DNA of 64,000 nucleotides, taken from NCBI RefSeq assembly GCF_032121415.1, contig NZ_CP135079.1, positions 2,728,001 to 2,792,000 on the forward strand. The letters are read 5' to 3'. Of this stretch, positions 10,741 to 19,119 are shown piece after piece. The notes below the pieces were generated by a model that ran no database searches, was not told the origin of the DNA, and saw only the letters and a list, made by a program, of their open reading frames with translations. Made by a program: the position numbers and the translations under genes. The stretch is from Streptomyces parvus (GTDB taxonomy: Bacteria > Actinomycetota > Actinomycetes > Streptomycetales > Streptomycetaceae). Within the stretch, counting starts at the first letter, position 1. Every line of letters starts with the position of its first letter.

Positions 10741-11678
10741 GCAGCGGCACCCCCAGCGGCATCCAGCAGATCCACGACGTCGGGGCCAAGGCCCTGGGCT
10801 GGCTGTACGAACACCGCGAGGGCTTCCGGCTGGAGACGGACCCGTCCCCGGAGGCGGGGATGCTGGACCGGTTCAAGCCGCTGGGTGAGCTGGCGCTGAT
10901 CGGGAAGGTCATCTTCCGCGAGGGGGTGGCCGGTTCGCAGCAGTCCTCCCTCGCCCACAAGCTGCTGGACCACGCCTGGCACGAGCTGCTGGGCTCCGGG
11001 GAACGGCTGCTGGAGGGCCAGCGGCGCGAACCGCTCTCGCCGGTGCCGCTGGAGGTCTACGTACCGTTCCGGGAGCTGGGCTACCGGCAGCCGGACCTGG
11101 AGTCCGCGATCCGGCTCAACCACCGCCTGGCCAGCTGGGCGGCGCTGGAGGTGCTGCCGGTGCGGCGGCTCGGCCTCAGCGCCATCGAGCGCCGGTTCGG
11201 GGTGGAGCCGAGCGTTCCGGAGACGGCGGCGCTGGCCCACACCTGGCTGGCGCGCAGGCCCGAACCGTGGACGGTGGAGGGCCATATCGGCTACGACATC
11301 ACGCACACGGTGTTCCACCTCACCGACTGGGGCGAGAAACCGGCCGGACTCCCCGCCGACATCGCGGAGTACCTGGCCCTCTGGCTGCCGGTCTGGCTGG
11401 ACGACTGGCTGGACCTGAAGCGCTGGGACCTGCTGGGCGAACTGCTGGTGGTCGACGCCTGCCTGCCGGAACCGGCCCTGGACCCGGCGGCCTGGACCGG
11501 GTTCGCGCAGGCCCAGGAGCCGGACGGGGCGATGCCGGTGGTCGGGGGTATGCCGGAGGGGGACGAGGAGTCGGTGTTCGACCTGGTCTACCACCCGACG
11601 CTGGTCGCCGCGTTCGCCTCGGCGCTGGCGATGTCCCGCGCCCTGTCCGGCCTCAGCGCGTCCCCGGCCCCGGCATGA
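10737..11678 (+). CDS. All-helical paralog B of the peptide operon (DUF6895-like)
   Basis: At 313 residues this is the shorter paralog of the preceding protein. Shared segments in the same order are KPLGELALIG (48-57), HTWLARRPEPWTVEG (168-182), GYDITHTVFHLTDWG (185-199) and VYHPTLVAAFASALA (284-298). H190 and H194 of the HTVFH motif and H286 are conserved between the pair; the Cys before YH in paralog A is Val here, so a Cys-based metal site is not conserved. The ATG at 10737 overlaps the previous stop, and its own stop overlaps the hydrolase start. The pair probably arose by tandem duplication and may work as a heterodimer. No enzymatic activity can be assigned. Confidence 0.8.
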   Translation: MSSGTPSGIQQIHDVGAKALGWLYEHREGFRLETDPSPEAGMLDRFKPLGELALIGKVIFREGVAGSQQSSLAHKLLDHAWHELLGSGERLLEGQRREPLSPVPLEVYVPFRELGYRQPDLESAIRLNHRLASWAALEVLPVRRLGLSAIERRFGVEPSVPETAALAHTWLARRPEPWTVEGHIGYDITHTVFHLTDWGEKPAGLPADIAEYLALWLPVWLDDWLDLKRWDLLGELLVVDACLPEPALDPAAWTGFAQAQEPDGAMPVVGGMPEGDEESVFDLVYHPTLVAAFASALAMSRALSGLSASPAPA

Positions 11679-12736
11679 CGGACACGGCCGCGGTCCGCGT
11701 GACCGCCCCCGGCTCCCCGGCGGCCACCGCCCGCCTCCTCGCCGAGGCCGGACGGGCCGTCGACGCGCCCGATCTGGTGCTCGCGGTCAGCCGGAACGGG
11801 GTGCGCACGGTCCACACCGGCGGAAGCGCGGAGCCGGGCCCGGTCCCCCGCGAGCAGCTGGCCCACGAACTGGGCTCGGCGTCGAAGCCGTACGCGGGGC
11901 TGCTGCTGGCCCGGCTGGTGGCGGAGGGCCGGGTGCGGTACGAGGACCGGGCGGCGGACCTGCTGGCCCCGGGCTTCCCGGTGCACCCAGCGGTACGCCG
12001 GATCACCCTGCGCCATCTGCTCACCCACACCTCGGGGCTGCCGGGCCTGCCCGCCGACTTCTACCCGCAGGCGGTGCCCCGCTGGTCGACCGACCCGTAC
12101 GGCGGCTACCCGTCCGACCGGGTGGTCCGGGCCTTCCTGCGGGCCCGCCCGCGCCACCGGCCCGGTACCCGCTGGCACTACTCGAACTTCGCCGTCTCGG
12201 TGCTCGGCCACACCCTGGCGGCGGCCACCGGAACCCCGTGGGAGGTCCTGCTGCACCAGCAGGTGCTGGCCCCGCTGGGCCTGGAGGCGACCCGGGTGCG
12301 CCCGGGCCCGGACGGCACGGACGCGGTGGGCCACCGTCGCGACGGCACGCCGGTGCCCGCGCTGGACACCGGGGGCTTCGCGGCGGCGGGCGCGGTCCGG
12401 GCGGCCCCGCTGGACCTGCTGACGTTCCTGGAGGCGCATGCGGGCGTCGGGTCCGACCCCCGGGACCCGACGTTGACGGCGGCGCTGGCGGAGGTCCGGC
12501 GCCCGGTGCTGCGACGCGGCTGGCGGCACGCGCACACCCATACGCTCACGTGGTTCCGCCACCCGTCCCCGTACGGCCCGGTCCTCTTCCACGCCGGGGC
12601 GACCCTCGGCCAGCAGGCGTTCCTGGGCTTCCGCCCGGAGACGGGGCTCGCGGTGGCGGCGACGGCGACGCGGCGGGTGCACCGGGCGGACACGTTCGTG
12701 GCGACGGCGTACGCACTGCTGACGGAGACGCCGTAG
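11675..12736 (+). CDS. Beta-lactamase-fold serine hydrolase of the peptide operon
   Basis: This 353-residue protein belongs to the class C beta-lactamase / D-Ala-D-Ala peptidase / esterase superfamily. The three active-site motifs are present: SxxK at S68-K71 (GSASKPYAG), YSN at 169-171 (WHYSNFAVS) and HAG at 306-308 (in place of KTG). It has no signal peptide, so it should act in the cytosol rather than on the cell wall. Together with the operon position (ATGA overlap with paralog B) this suggests a peptidase, esterase or acyltransferase working on the peptide product or on a small molecule. Its stop codon abuts the convergent rsmI stop with no spacer. Confidence 0.85.
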   Translation: MTDTAAVRVTAPGSPAATARLLAEAGRAVDAPDLVLAVSRNGVRTVHTGGSAEPGPVPREQLAHELGSASKPYAGLLLARLVAEGRVRYEDRAADLLAPGFPVHPAVRRITLRHLLTHTSGLPGLPADFYPQAVPRWSTDPYGGYPSDRVVRAFLRARPRHRPGTRWHYSNFAVSVLGHTLAAATGTPWEVLLHQQVLAPLGLEATRVRPGPDGTDAVGHRRDGTPVPALDTGGFAAAGAVRAAPLDLLTFLEAHAGVGSDPRDPTLTAALAEVRRPVLRRGWRHAHTHTLTWFRHPSPYGPVLFHAGATLGQQAFLGFRPETGLAVAATATRRVHRADTFVATAYALLTETP

Positions 12737-13630
12737 CTACTGAGCCTTCGGGGCCTTTCCCGCACCCTTCTCCGCGTTCTTGGCGGCGACGACCGCGTCG
12801 AACACGTCCCGCTTCGGCAGCCCGGCATCGGCGGCGACGGCGGCGATGGCCTCCTTGCGCCGCTCCCCCGCCTCCTCGCGCACCCGTACGCGCCGCACCA
12901 GCTCGTCGGCGTCCAGCTCCTCGGGCCCGGAGTCGGCGGCGCCCTCGACGACGACGGTGATCTCGCCGCGCACCCCGTCGGCGGCCCACACGGCCAGCTC
13001 GCCGAGGGGCCCGCGCTTGACCTCCTCGTACGTCTTGGTCAGCTCGCGGCAGACGGCGGCGCGGCGCTCGGCGCCGAAGACCTCGGCCATGGCTGCGAGG
13101 GTGTCGTCGAGCCGGTGGGGGGCCTCGAAGAAGACCATGGTGCGCCGCTCGCCGGCGTTCTCGCGGAGCCGGGAGAGCCGTTCACCGGCCTTGCGCGGCA
13201 GAAACCCTTCGAAGCAGAACCGGTCGACGGGCAGCCCGGAGAGGGCGAGGGCGGTGAGCACCGCACTCGGCCCCGGCACGGCGGTGACGCGGATGTCCTT
13301 CTCCACGGCGGCGGCGACGAGCCGGTAGCCGGGGTCGGAGACGGAGGGCATCCCGGCATCCGTAACGAGAAGCACCCGGGCGCCACCGGCGAGGGCCTCG
13401 ACCAGCTCGGGCGTCCGGGCGGACTCGTTCCCCTCGAAGTAGGAGACGACACGCCCCGAGGTGTGGATGCCGAGCGCCTGGGTGAGCCGGCGCAGCCGCC
13501 GGGTGTCCTCGGCGGCGACGACGTCGGCCCGCTCCAGTTCGGCGGCGAGGCGGGGCGGGGCGTCCGCCACATCGCCGATGGGGGTCCCTGCGAGCACGAG
13601 CGTTCCAGTCGTTCCAGTCACATCAGCCAT
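12737..13630 (-). CDS. rsmI: 16S rRNA (cytidine1402-2'-O)-methyltransferase RsmI
   Basis: RsmI 2'-O-methylates C1402 in the decoding centre of 16S rRNA. The 297-residue protein is a tetrapyrrole-methylase-fold (SPOUT-unrelated) SAM enzyme with the usual landmarks: LVLAGTPIGDVADAPPR at the N-terminus, VVAAEDTRRLRRL, VLLVTDAGMPSVSDPG, VPGPSAVLTALALSGLP and the FFEAPHRLDDTL segment. The ATG at 13628-13630 begins MADVTGTTG; upstream in-frame sequence is arginine-rich and unrelated. The gene ends exactly where the convergent serine hydrolase ends, and diverges from pmt across a 53-base gap. Confidence 0.93.
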   Translation of the reverse strand: MADVTGTTGTLVLAGTPIGDVADAPPRLAAELERADVVAAEDTRRLRRLTQALGIHTSGRVVSYFEGNESARTPELVEALAGGARVLLVTDAGMPSVSDPGYRLVAAAVEKDIRVTAVPGPSAVLTALALSGLPVDRFCFEGFLPRKAGERLSRLRENAGERRTMVFFEAPHRLDDTLAAMAEVFGAERRAAVCRELTKTYEEVKRGPLGELAVWAADGVRGEITVVVEGAADSGPEELDADELVRRVRVREEAGERRKEAIAAVAADAGLPKRDVFDAVVAAKNAEKGAGKAPKAQ

Positions 13631-13683
13631 CCTCGCAGCACGGGCAGCGCCCTTCGCACAGATGCGTTCCCTACGATGGCGCG

Positions 13684-15453
13684 GTGACGAGTACCGCACC
13701 CGAGACCCGGCGGGGCCACGACGCCGGGGACCCGCCCGGCGAACAGCCGACCTCCTGGCAACGGCGGCTGCGCCGCTTCGGCCATGTCCCCCGCCCGGAG
13801 ACCTCGCTCCGCGACCGGCTGGACCCGCCGTACACGCGGCCCGGCCGGCAGGTGTGGTCGGTGCTCGCGATCCCGCCGCGGACGGCGGACTGCCTGGTGC
13901 GCTGGTCCGGCTGGGGCGGCCCACTGCTGGTGACACTCGTCGCGGGACTGCTCCGCTTCTGGAAACTGGACCAGCCGCACGCGGTGATATTCGACGAGAC
14001 GTACTACGCGAAGGACGCGTGGGCGCTGGTCAACCAGGGGTACGAGGGGTCCTGGCCCAAGGACGTCGACAAGCAGATCCTGAACGACCCCTCGTCCGTC
14101 CCCGTCCCGACCGACCCGGGCTATGTGGTGCACCCGCCGGTCGGCAAGTGGATCATCGGCTTCGGTGAGCAGTTGTTCGGCTTCACGCCGTTCGGCTGGC
14201 GGTTCATGGTGGCGGTCCTGGGCACGGTCTCCGTACTCCTTCTCTGCCGGATCGGCCGGCGCCTGTTCCGCTCGACGTTCCTGGGCTGCCTGGCGGGCCT
14301 GCTGCTCGCGGTGGACGGCCTGCACTTCGTGATGAGCCGGACCGCGCTGCTGGACCTGATCGTCATGTTCTTCGTGCTGGCGGCGTTCGGCTGCCTGGTG
14401 GTGGACCGGGACCACGCCCGCCGCAGGCTGGCCGGAGCGCTGCCGGTGGGCGAGGAGGGCGTGCTGCGCCCGGACGCCCGGGTGGCGGAGACGCTGCGCC
14501 TGGGGTGGCGGCCGTGGCGGCTGGCGGCGGGCGTGATGCTGGGCCTGGCGTTCGCCACGAAGTGGAACGGCCTGTACGTGCTGGCCGCGTTCGGCCTGAT
14601 GACGGTGGTGTGGGACGTCGGCGCCAGGCGTATGGCAGGGGCCGTGCACCCGTACCAGGCGGTGCTGCGCCGCGACCTGATCCCCGCCTTCGTCTCCACC
14701 GTCCCGGTGGCGATCGTCACGTACCTCGTGTCCTGGACCGGTTGGATCGTCACGGACAAGGGCTACTACCGCAACTGGGCGGCCACCGAGGGCAAGGACT
14801 CCTCCTGGAGCTGGCTGTTCCCGGACTGGCTGCGCAGCCTGTGGCACTACGAGAACCAGGTGTACGACTTCCACGTCGGCCTCACCTCGGGCCACACGTA
14901 CGAGTCCAACCCCTGGAGCTGGCTGGTGCTGGGCCGCCCCGTCTCGTACTTCTACGAGGAGCAGACGGGCTGCACGCAGTCGTCCACGGGCAAGTGCGCC
15001 GCCGAGGTGCTGGCCATCGGCACCCCGCTCCTGTGGTGGCTGGCGTGCTTCGCCCTCGCGTACGTGGTGTGGCGCTGGTTCTTCCGCCGCGACTGGCGGG
15101 CGGGCGCCATCGCCTGCGGCGTGGTGGCGGGCTGGCTCCCCTGGTTCTTCTACCAGGAGCGCACGATCTTCCTCTTCTACGCGGTGGTGTTCGTCCCGTT
15201 CCTCTGCCTGGCGGTCACGATGATGCTGGGCGCGATCGTCGGCCCCGCGGCAGGCACGGGCGCCCGAGCCGAACTGGGCCTCACCCCCCACGACCCCACC
15301 GGCGAACGCCGCCGCACCCTGGGGGCGATCGCGGTGGGCGTGCTGGTGCTCCTGATCATCTGGAACTTCATCTACTTCTGGCCGCTGTACACCGGGACGT
15401 CGATCCCGGAGGACCTGTGGCGGGACCGGATGTGGCTGGACACCTGGGTGTAG
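13684..15453 (+). CDS. pmt: Protein O-mannosyltransferase
   Basis: Pmt transfers mannose from polyprenyl-phosphate-mannose to Ser/Thr of proteins during Sec export. In Streptomyces it is needed for glycoproteins and for phage phiC31 infection. The 589-residue GT39-type protein has about ten membrane helices, and the catalytic acidic pair D104-E105 in the first extracellular loop (VIFDETYYAKDAW). Further family motifs are HPPVGKW in the next loop and SNPWSWLVLGRPVSYFY before the C-terminal helices. The start is GTG at 13684, preceded by a 13-kDa-type cytoplasmic tail. A long hairpin terminator follows at 15483-15532. Divergent from rsmI. Confidence 0.92.
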   Translation: MTSTAPETRRGHDAGDPPGEQPTSWQRRLRRFGHVPRPETSLRDRLDPPYTRPGRQVWSVLAIPPRTADCLVRWSGWGGPLLVTLVAGLLRFWKLDQPHAVIFDETYYAKDAWALVNQGYEGSWPKDVDKQILNDPSSVPVPTDPGYVVHPPVGKWIIGFGEQLFGFTPFGWRFMVAVLGTVSVLLLCRIGRRLFRSTFLGCLAGLLLAVDGLHFVMSRTALLDLIVMFFVLAAFGCLVVDRDHARRRLAGALPVGEEGVLRPDARVAETLRLGWRPWRLAAGVMLGLAFATKWNGLYVLAAFGLMTVVWDVGARRMAGAVHPYQAVLRRDLIPAFVSTVPVAIVTYLVSWTGWIVTDKGYYRNWAATEGKDSSWSWLFPDWLRSLWHYENQVYDFHVGLTSGHTYESNPWSWLVLGRPVSYFYEEQTGCTQSSTGKCAAEVLAIGTPLLWWLACFALAYVVWRWFFRRDWRAGAIACGVVAGWLPWFFYQERTIFLFYAVVFVPFLCLAVTMMLGAIVGPAAGTGARAELGLTPHDPTGERRRTLGAIAVGVLVLLIIWNFIYFWPLYTGTSIPEDLWRDRMWLDTWV

Positions 15454-15482
15454 GCGCCACAGTGTGACGGAAGCGAAAAGAA

Positions 15483-15532
15483 GAAATGCGGGCGGGCCGC
15501 GACGACAACGCGTCGCGGCCCGCCCGCATTTC
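15483..15532 (+). terminator. Long hairpin terminator after pmt
   Basis: Perfect inverted repeat: 22-base arms 15483-15504 and 15511-15532 around a 6-base loop, 30 bases after the pmt stop. There is no U-run, as is usual in Streptomyces. It can serve both pmt and the leftward small gene beyond it. Confidence 0.85.
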
Positions 15533-15594
15533 ACGGGACTCCGCCTCATCGACAGAATTCCCGCATCTCCAGAAGCCGGATCTGGAGCTGAAGC

Positions 15595-15750
15595 CTAGAA
15601 GAAGTGCTTTCGCCCGCCGACGGCACGGCCGGTCGCGCCCAGGATCCACAGGATGGCACCGACCAGGATGAGGATGCCGCCGATCGTGGTCAGCAGACCC
15701 ATACCCACAAGCAGGCCGATAATCAGCAGAATAAGCCCAAGGATGATCAT
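15595..15750 (-). CDS. DUF6131-type small hydrophobic protein
   Basis: A 51-residue protein made of two membrane helices: MIILGLILLIIGLLVGMG, then TTIGGILILVGAILWILG, ending ATGRAVGGRKHFF. The Gly-Arg-rich end with an aromatic C-terminus is the signature of a widespread actinobacterial small membrane protein family (DUF6131, from memory). The ATG at 15748-15750 is preceded by a GGGAGCT ribosome binding site. Such genes are common, often multi-copy and stress-linked in Streptomyces, but no biochemical role is known to me. Confidence 0.8.
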   Translation of the reverse strand: MIILGLILLIIGLLVGMGLLTTIGGILILVGAILWILGATGRAVGGRKHFF

Positions 15751-15907
15751 TTTTTAGCTCCCATCGTCAAGTCTGGTTCAGACACTCGCGTGCCTGCGCT
15801 TCACAACGGCCTCGTTGCACCCCACCGGAATGTCCCGGCTCCGAATGTCGCCAGGACCTCGTTGCGAAAGTCCGTGTGCCCACCCATTCGGCGCTTACAC
15901 ACATCAC

Positions 15908-16399
15908 TCACACGGATCTTCGAAATCTCTTGGACCGCCGCTCGCGCACCAGAAAGATCGCGGCGATCCCCGCCAGCACCAGGAACAACCCGGCGGCCCC
16001 GCCCGAGATCCAGGCGAACAGGGCCGCGCCGCCGCCGCCGACATCCGCTTCGCGGGCGACCACCTGAGGGTCGTCGGCCTGGTAGCGGACGGTCAGGGCG
16101 GCGCCTGCGGACTGCTTGCCGCCGCCGCTGCCCGTCGGCAGATCCGCCACCACGGTCCGCCCGCCGGCCTCGAACTCGACCCGGCACTGGCCGATCATGC
16201 ACGACCCGCTCGTGTGCAGCGTGGCGTCGGCCCGCTCGCCACCCCGGAGGGAGCGCAGGTGCTCGGCCGCCGGGAACATCACCAGCACCGACAGCATCCC
16301 CAGCAGCAGCGCGAGCGTCAGCGACATCACCAGGGACCCACGGGGCCCCAGCCCGCTCTGCCCACTCCCGGACGCACCCTCGTTCACTCTGCCGTCCAC
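15908..16399 (-). CDS. DUF3592-like membrane protein
   Basis: 163 residues with a hydrophobic helix at each end (LVMSLTLALLLGMLSVLVMF near 23-42, and ALFAWISGGAAGLFLVLAGIAAIFLV near 125-150). Between them is a small beta-rich extracellular domain containing C-M-I-G-Q-C, EFEAGGRTVVADLPTG and LTVRYQADDPQVV. This layout matches DUF3592 proteins, in which a domain of unknown function sits between two helices. The start is GTG at 16397-16399; an ATG further in (VMSLTL) is possible. It lies 63 bases after the other membrane protein gene and is probably co-transcribed with it. Confidence 0.65.
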   Translation of the reverse strand: MDGRVNEGASGSGQSGLGPRGSLVMSLTLALLLGMLSVLVMFPAAEHLRSLRGGERADATLHTSGSCMIGQCRVEFEAGGRTVVADLPTGSGGGKQSAGAALTVRYQADDPQVVAREADVGGGGAALFAWISGGAAGLFLVLAGIAAIFLVRERRSKRFRRSV

Positions 16400-16462
16400 G
16401 TGTCCCGCCCTCCCCGTCCGTCGGCGCCCGACCGACGTTCCCCGTTCTGGTGTACGAGCAGA

Positions 16463-17086
16463 CTAGTTCCGATGTCCGGGCGGGACCGGAGCCGAAAACA
16501 GAGGGCACCCCGGCTCAGTCGCCCCCGCAGCCGCCGCAGTTCGACCCGCTGCTCGATCCGCAGCCGCCGCCACTGCTGTACCTGCCGCGGTCGCCGCTGC
16601 CGCCCGACCGGCCCGGGCCCGCAGCCGCAGACCGCCTCCGGTGACCGCGACGGCGAGGACGACCAGATACCCCCCTGTCGCCGGGCGGTCGATGCCGTCG
16701 GCCCGGACCGCCACCAGCGCCGCCTCCACCGCGACGAACAGCGCCGCCGGAAAGACCGCGACCGGAACATACCGGTACCAGAGCGGCAGGGCCGCCAGAA
16801 GGACCACGCCCGGATACCTCAGCCAGTCCGTCCCGCCCCCGGTCCCGTCGCGCCAGGCCCCGGACGCGGACGAGAGCCCGAAGAGGAGGACGTACGCCGC
16901 CCCCACCAGGGCGGCCAGGATCCAGCCGCCCAGGACGGGGGCGAGGACGGTCGGGCCGCCCGCCTTACGCCAGCGTTCCGCGTCGGCCACGGACCAGGCG
17001 GTGACGGAACCTCCGGTCGTGGACCGGGTGGTGCTGCCGTCCCCGCCCCCACAGACCGCACCGGAGAGCGCTTTCCAGCCAAGCAT
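16463..17086 (-). CDS. Unknown multi-span membrane protein
   Basis: 207 residues with about four membrane helices between 45 and 155 (VLGGWILAALVGAAYVLLFG, YPGVVLLAALPLWYRYVP, VAVFPAALFVAVEAALVAV, GGYLVVLAVAVTGGGLRL), then an Ala/Arg-rich cytoplasmic tail. I do not recognise a family. The ATG at 17084-17086 has only a weak ribosome binding site, and a GTG near residue 28 (VTAWSVADAERW) is a reasonable alternative. The gene diverges from the penicillin-binding protein gene across about 105 bases that hold the 34-bp palindrome, so both may share that control site. Confidence 0.55.
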   Translation of the reverse strand: MLGWKALSGAVCGGGDGSTTRSTTGGSVTAWSVADAERWRKAGGPTVLAPVLGGWILAALVGAAYVLLFGLSSASGAWRDGTGGGTDWLRYPGVVLLAALPLWYRYVPVAVFPAALFVAVEAALVAVRADGIDRPATGGYLVVLAVAVTGGGLRLRARAGRAAAATAAGTAVAAAADRAAGRTAAAAGATEPGCPLFSAPVPPGHRN

Positions 17087-17140
17087 TCCGGTCCGGTAAC
17101 AACCCCCTCACCGTCCGCCACAGCCCCTTAGGGTTCCTCA

Positions 17141-17174
17141 CAGTTGCCCCTTGAACATGTTCAGGGGGCAACTG
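17141..17174. promoter_or_regulatory. 34-bp near-perfect palindrome between divergent genes
   Basis: Arms cagttgccccttgaaca (17141-17157) and tgttcagggggcaactg (17158-17174) pair at 16 of 17 positions, with a single mismatch (17151/17164). The palindrome ends 17 bases before the ATG of the penicillin-binding protein gene and overlaps the position expected for its 5' untranslated leader. It could be an operator or form a long RNA hairpin in the leader. Confidence 0.7.
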
Positions 17175-17191
17175 GGGAGGGGGACTGCGAG

Positions 17192-18832
17192 ATGCGCAGT
17201 GGAGCGAAGGTCGCCGTCATCGGCGGAGCGTTCGTGCTGGTGGCCGGCGGGATCGGTTACGGGGCGTACAGCGTGCTCGGGGACACGGGCGGCGGGAGCG
17301 GCGACGGTGCGCGGAGCACGTCCCAGTCGTCGAAGGTGAAGACGGGGCCGCCGAGCGCGGAGGAGATAGCGGAGACCTCGAAGGGCTTCTTCGACGCGTG
17401 GGCGGCCGGGGACGCGTCGACGGCGGCCCTCCTGACCACCAACGAGGCGGGCGCGGAACCGGTGCTCGCCTCGTACGGCGAGGATGCCCACATCGGCAAG
17501 GTGGAGATCACCCCGGGCCCGGCCGTCGGCACGAAGGTCCCGTACACGGTCAAGGCCACCGTCGCGTACGAGGGGAAGGCGAAGCCGCTGTCGTACGCCT
17601 CGGAGTTGACGGTCGTCCGCGGTCTCACCACGGGCAAGGCCCTCGTCGACTGGGCCCCGACCGTCGTACACCCGCAGTTGACGGAGGGCGCGACGCTGAA
17701 GACGGGCGAGTCCTCGACGCCGGCGATCGAGGCCGTCGACCACAACGGCACGGTGCTGACGAAGGAGAAGTACCCCTCGCTGGGCCCGATCCTGGACACC
17801 CTGCGTCAGAAGTACGGGGAGACCTCGGGTGGTTCGGCCGGCATCGAGACCTGGATCGAGCCCGCCGACGAATCCCAGCCGGACGTCAATCTGCTGACCC
17901 TGTCCAAGGGCAAGCCGGGCAAGGTCCAGACGACGCTCGACGCGAGCGCCCAGGCGGCGGCCGAGCGGGCGGTGAAGAAGTTCGCCCAGGCGTCGGTGGT
18001 CGCGGTGAAGCCGTCGACGGGGGCGGTCCGCGCGGTGGCCAACAACCCGGTGACCGAGTTCAACGTGGCGCTCCAGGGCAAGCAGGCGCCCGGCTCGACG
18101 CTGAAGATCATGACGGCGGCGCTGCTGCTGGAGAAGGGGCTGGTCCAGGCGAACGGGGCGGCGGAGTGCCCCAAGGACGTGCTGTACCAGGGCGCTTCGT
18201 TCCACAACCTGGACCACTTCGCTCTGCCGGACGGCTCCACCTTCACCCAGAGCTTCGCCCGGTCCTGCAACACCGCCTTCATCAAGCTCATCGACGACAC
18301 GAAGGACGACGCCGCCCTCCCCAAGATCGCCCGGGACGTCTTCGGGATCGGCCTGGACTGGAAGACGGGCGTCGTCACCACGGACGGCAGCGTGCCGGAG
18401 GAGGTGGGCGGCGAGGCTGCCGCCCAGTACATCGGGCAGGGCACGGTCCAGATGAACGTCCTCAACATGGCGTCCATCACCGCGACGGCCATGACCGGCA
18501 CCTTCCACCAGCCCGTCATCGTCCCGCAGTCCCTGGACAAGCGGGAGTTGGCGACGGCCTCGCGTTCGCTGTCGCCGTCCGTCTCCCAGCAGCTCACGAC
18601 GATGATGCGCGCGACGGCCGCCTGGGGCACGGGCGCGAAGGCCATGGCAGGCGTGGGCGGCGACAAGGGCGCGAAGACCGGATCGGCGGAGGTCGACGGA
18701 CAGGACACCTCGAACGCCTGGTTCACCGGCTTCAGCAACGACCTCGCGGCCGCGGCGGTCGTCCAGGTCGGCGGGCACGGCGGCGACGCGGCGGGCCCGG
18801 TCGTGGCGGAGGTGCTGAAGGCGGGCGGCTGA
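17192..18832 (+). CDS. Class B penicillin-binding protein (MecA-N-like domain)
   Basis: A transpeptidase that cross-links peptidoglycan outside the membrane. The 546-residue protein has a signal-anchor helix (8-27), an NTF2-like domain similar to the MecA N-terminal domain (about 55-155), a linker, and a penicillin-binding transpeptidase domain. All catalytic motifs are present: S302-x-x-K305 (PGSTLKIM), S358-C-N360 and K495-T-G (GAKTGSAEV). ATG at 17192 follows a GGGAGGGGG ribosome binding site and is preferred to 17144, which would lie inside the palindrome. Streptomyces has several such MecA-N PBPs; a role in sporulation or stress wall synthesis is plausible but not shown here. Confidence 0.9.
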   Translation: MRSGAKVAVIGGAFVLVAGGIGYGAYSVLGDTGGGSGDGARSTSQSSKVKTGPPSAEEIAETSKGFFDAWAAGDASTAALLTTNEAGAEPVLASYGEDAHIGKVEITPGPAVGTKVPYTVKATVAYEGKAKPLSYASELTVVRGLTTGKALVDWAPTVVHPQLTEGATLKTGESSTPAIEAVDHNGTVLTKEKYPSLGPILDTLRQKYGETSGGSAGIETWIEPADESQPDVNLLTLSKGKPGKVQTTLDASAQAAAERAVKKFAQASVVAVKPSTGAVRAVANNPVTEFNVALQGKQAPGSTLKIMTAALLLEKGLVQANGAAECPKDVLYQGASFHNLDHFALPDGSTFTQSFARSCNTAFIKLIDDTKDDAALPKIARDVFGIGLDWKTGVVTTDGSVPEEVGGEAAAQYIGQGTVQMNVLNMASITATAMTGTFHQPVIVPQSLDKRELATASRSLSPSVSQQLTTMMRATAAWGTGAKAMAGVGGDKGAKTGSAEVDGQDTSNAWFTGFSNDLAAAAVVQVGGHGGDAAGPVVAEVLKAGG

Positions 18833-19119
18833 GGCCGCGGTTGGCCCGCGTAGTCGGCCGAGGCAGCGGCCGGCCCGCGCGGGCTGCCGCACCCCGGGCA
18901 CGAGGGCCCGGCCTCTGCGTGCGGGCGGCCGGGCCCGGGTCATCCGGGTGTGGCAGCCGTGCCGCCCGAGCGGACCGCGCCCTCTGCCGGTCGTCGACGA
19001 GCGCGTTCATCGAAGTGTCCCGCCGTCCAGGCGACCACACCCCGGACTCCCACACCAGAGAGAGCCCACGCTCCGGAACCCCCTCGCGTGCATACTGCAC
19101 GGAACGCTAGCGTGCAGCC
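18833..19119. other. Intergenic region with GC-rich inverted repeats
   Basis: 287 bases without a gene. The first 120 bases hold several overlapping GC-rich inverted repeats (for example ggcagc...gctgcc around 18862-18888), probably the terminator of the penicillin-binding protein gene. The rest should hold the promoter of the YbaK gene. Confidence 0.45.

Noticed and set aside
8791..12736. Operon as a known lanthipeptide, lasso, linaridin or daptide cluster
   Set aside because: None of the defining enzymes (LanM/LanKC, lasso protease/cyclase, linaridin proteins, daptide aminotransferase/dehydrogenase/methyltransferase) is encoded. The acidic leader alone is not enough for a class call.
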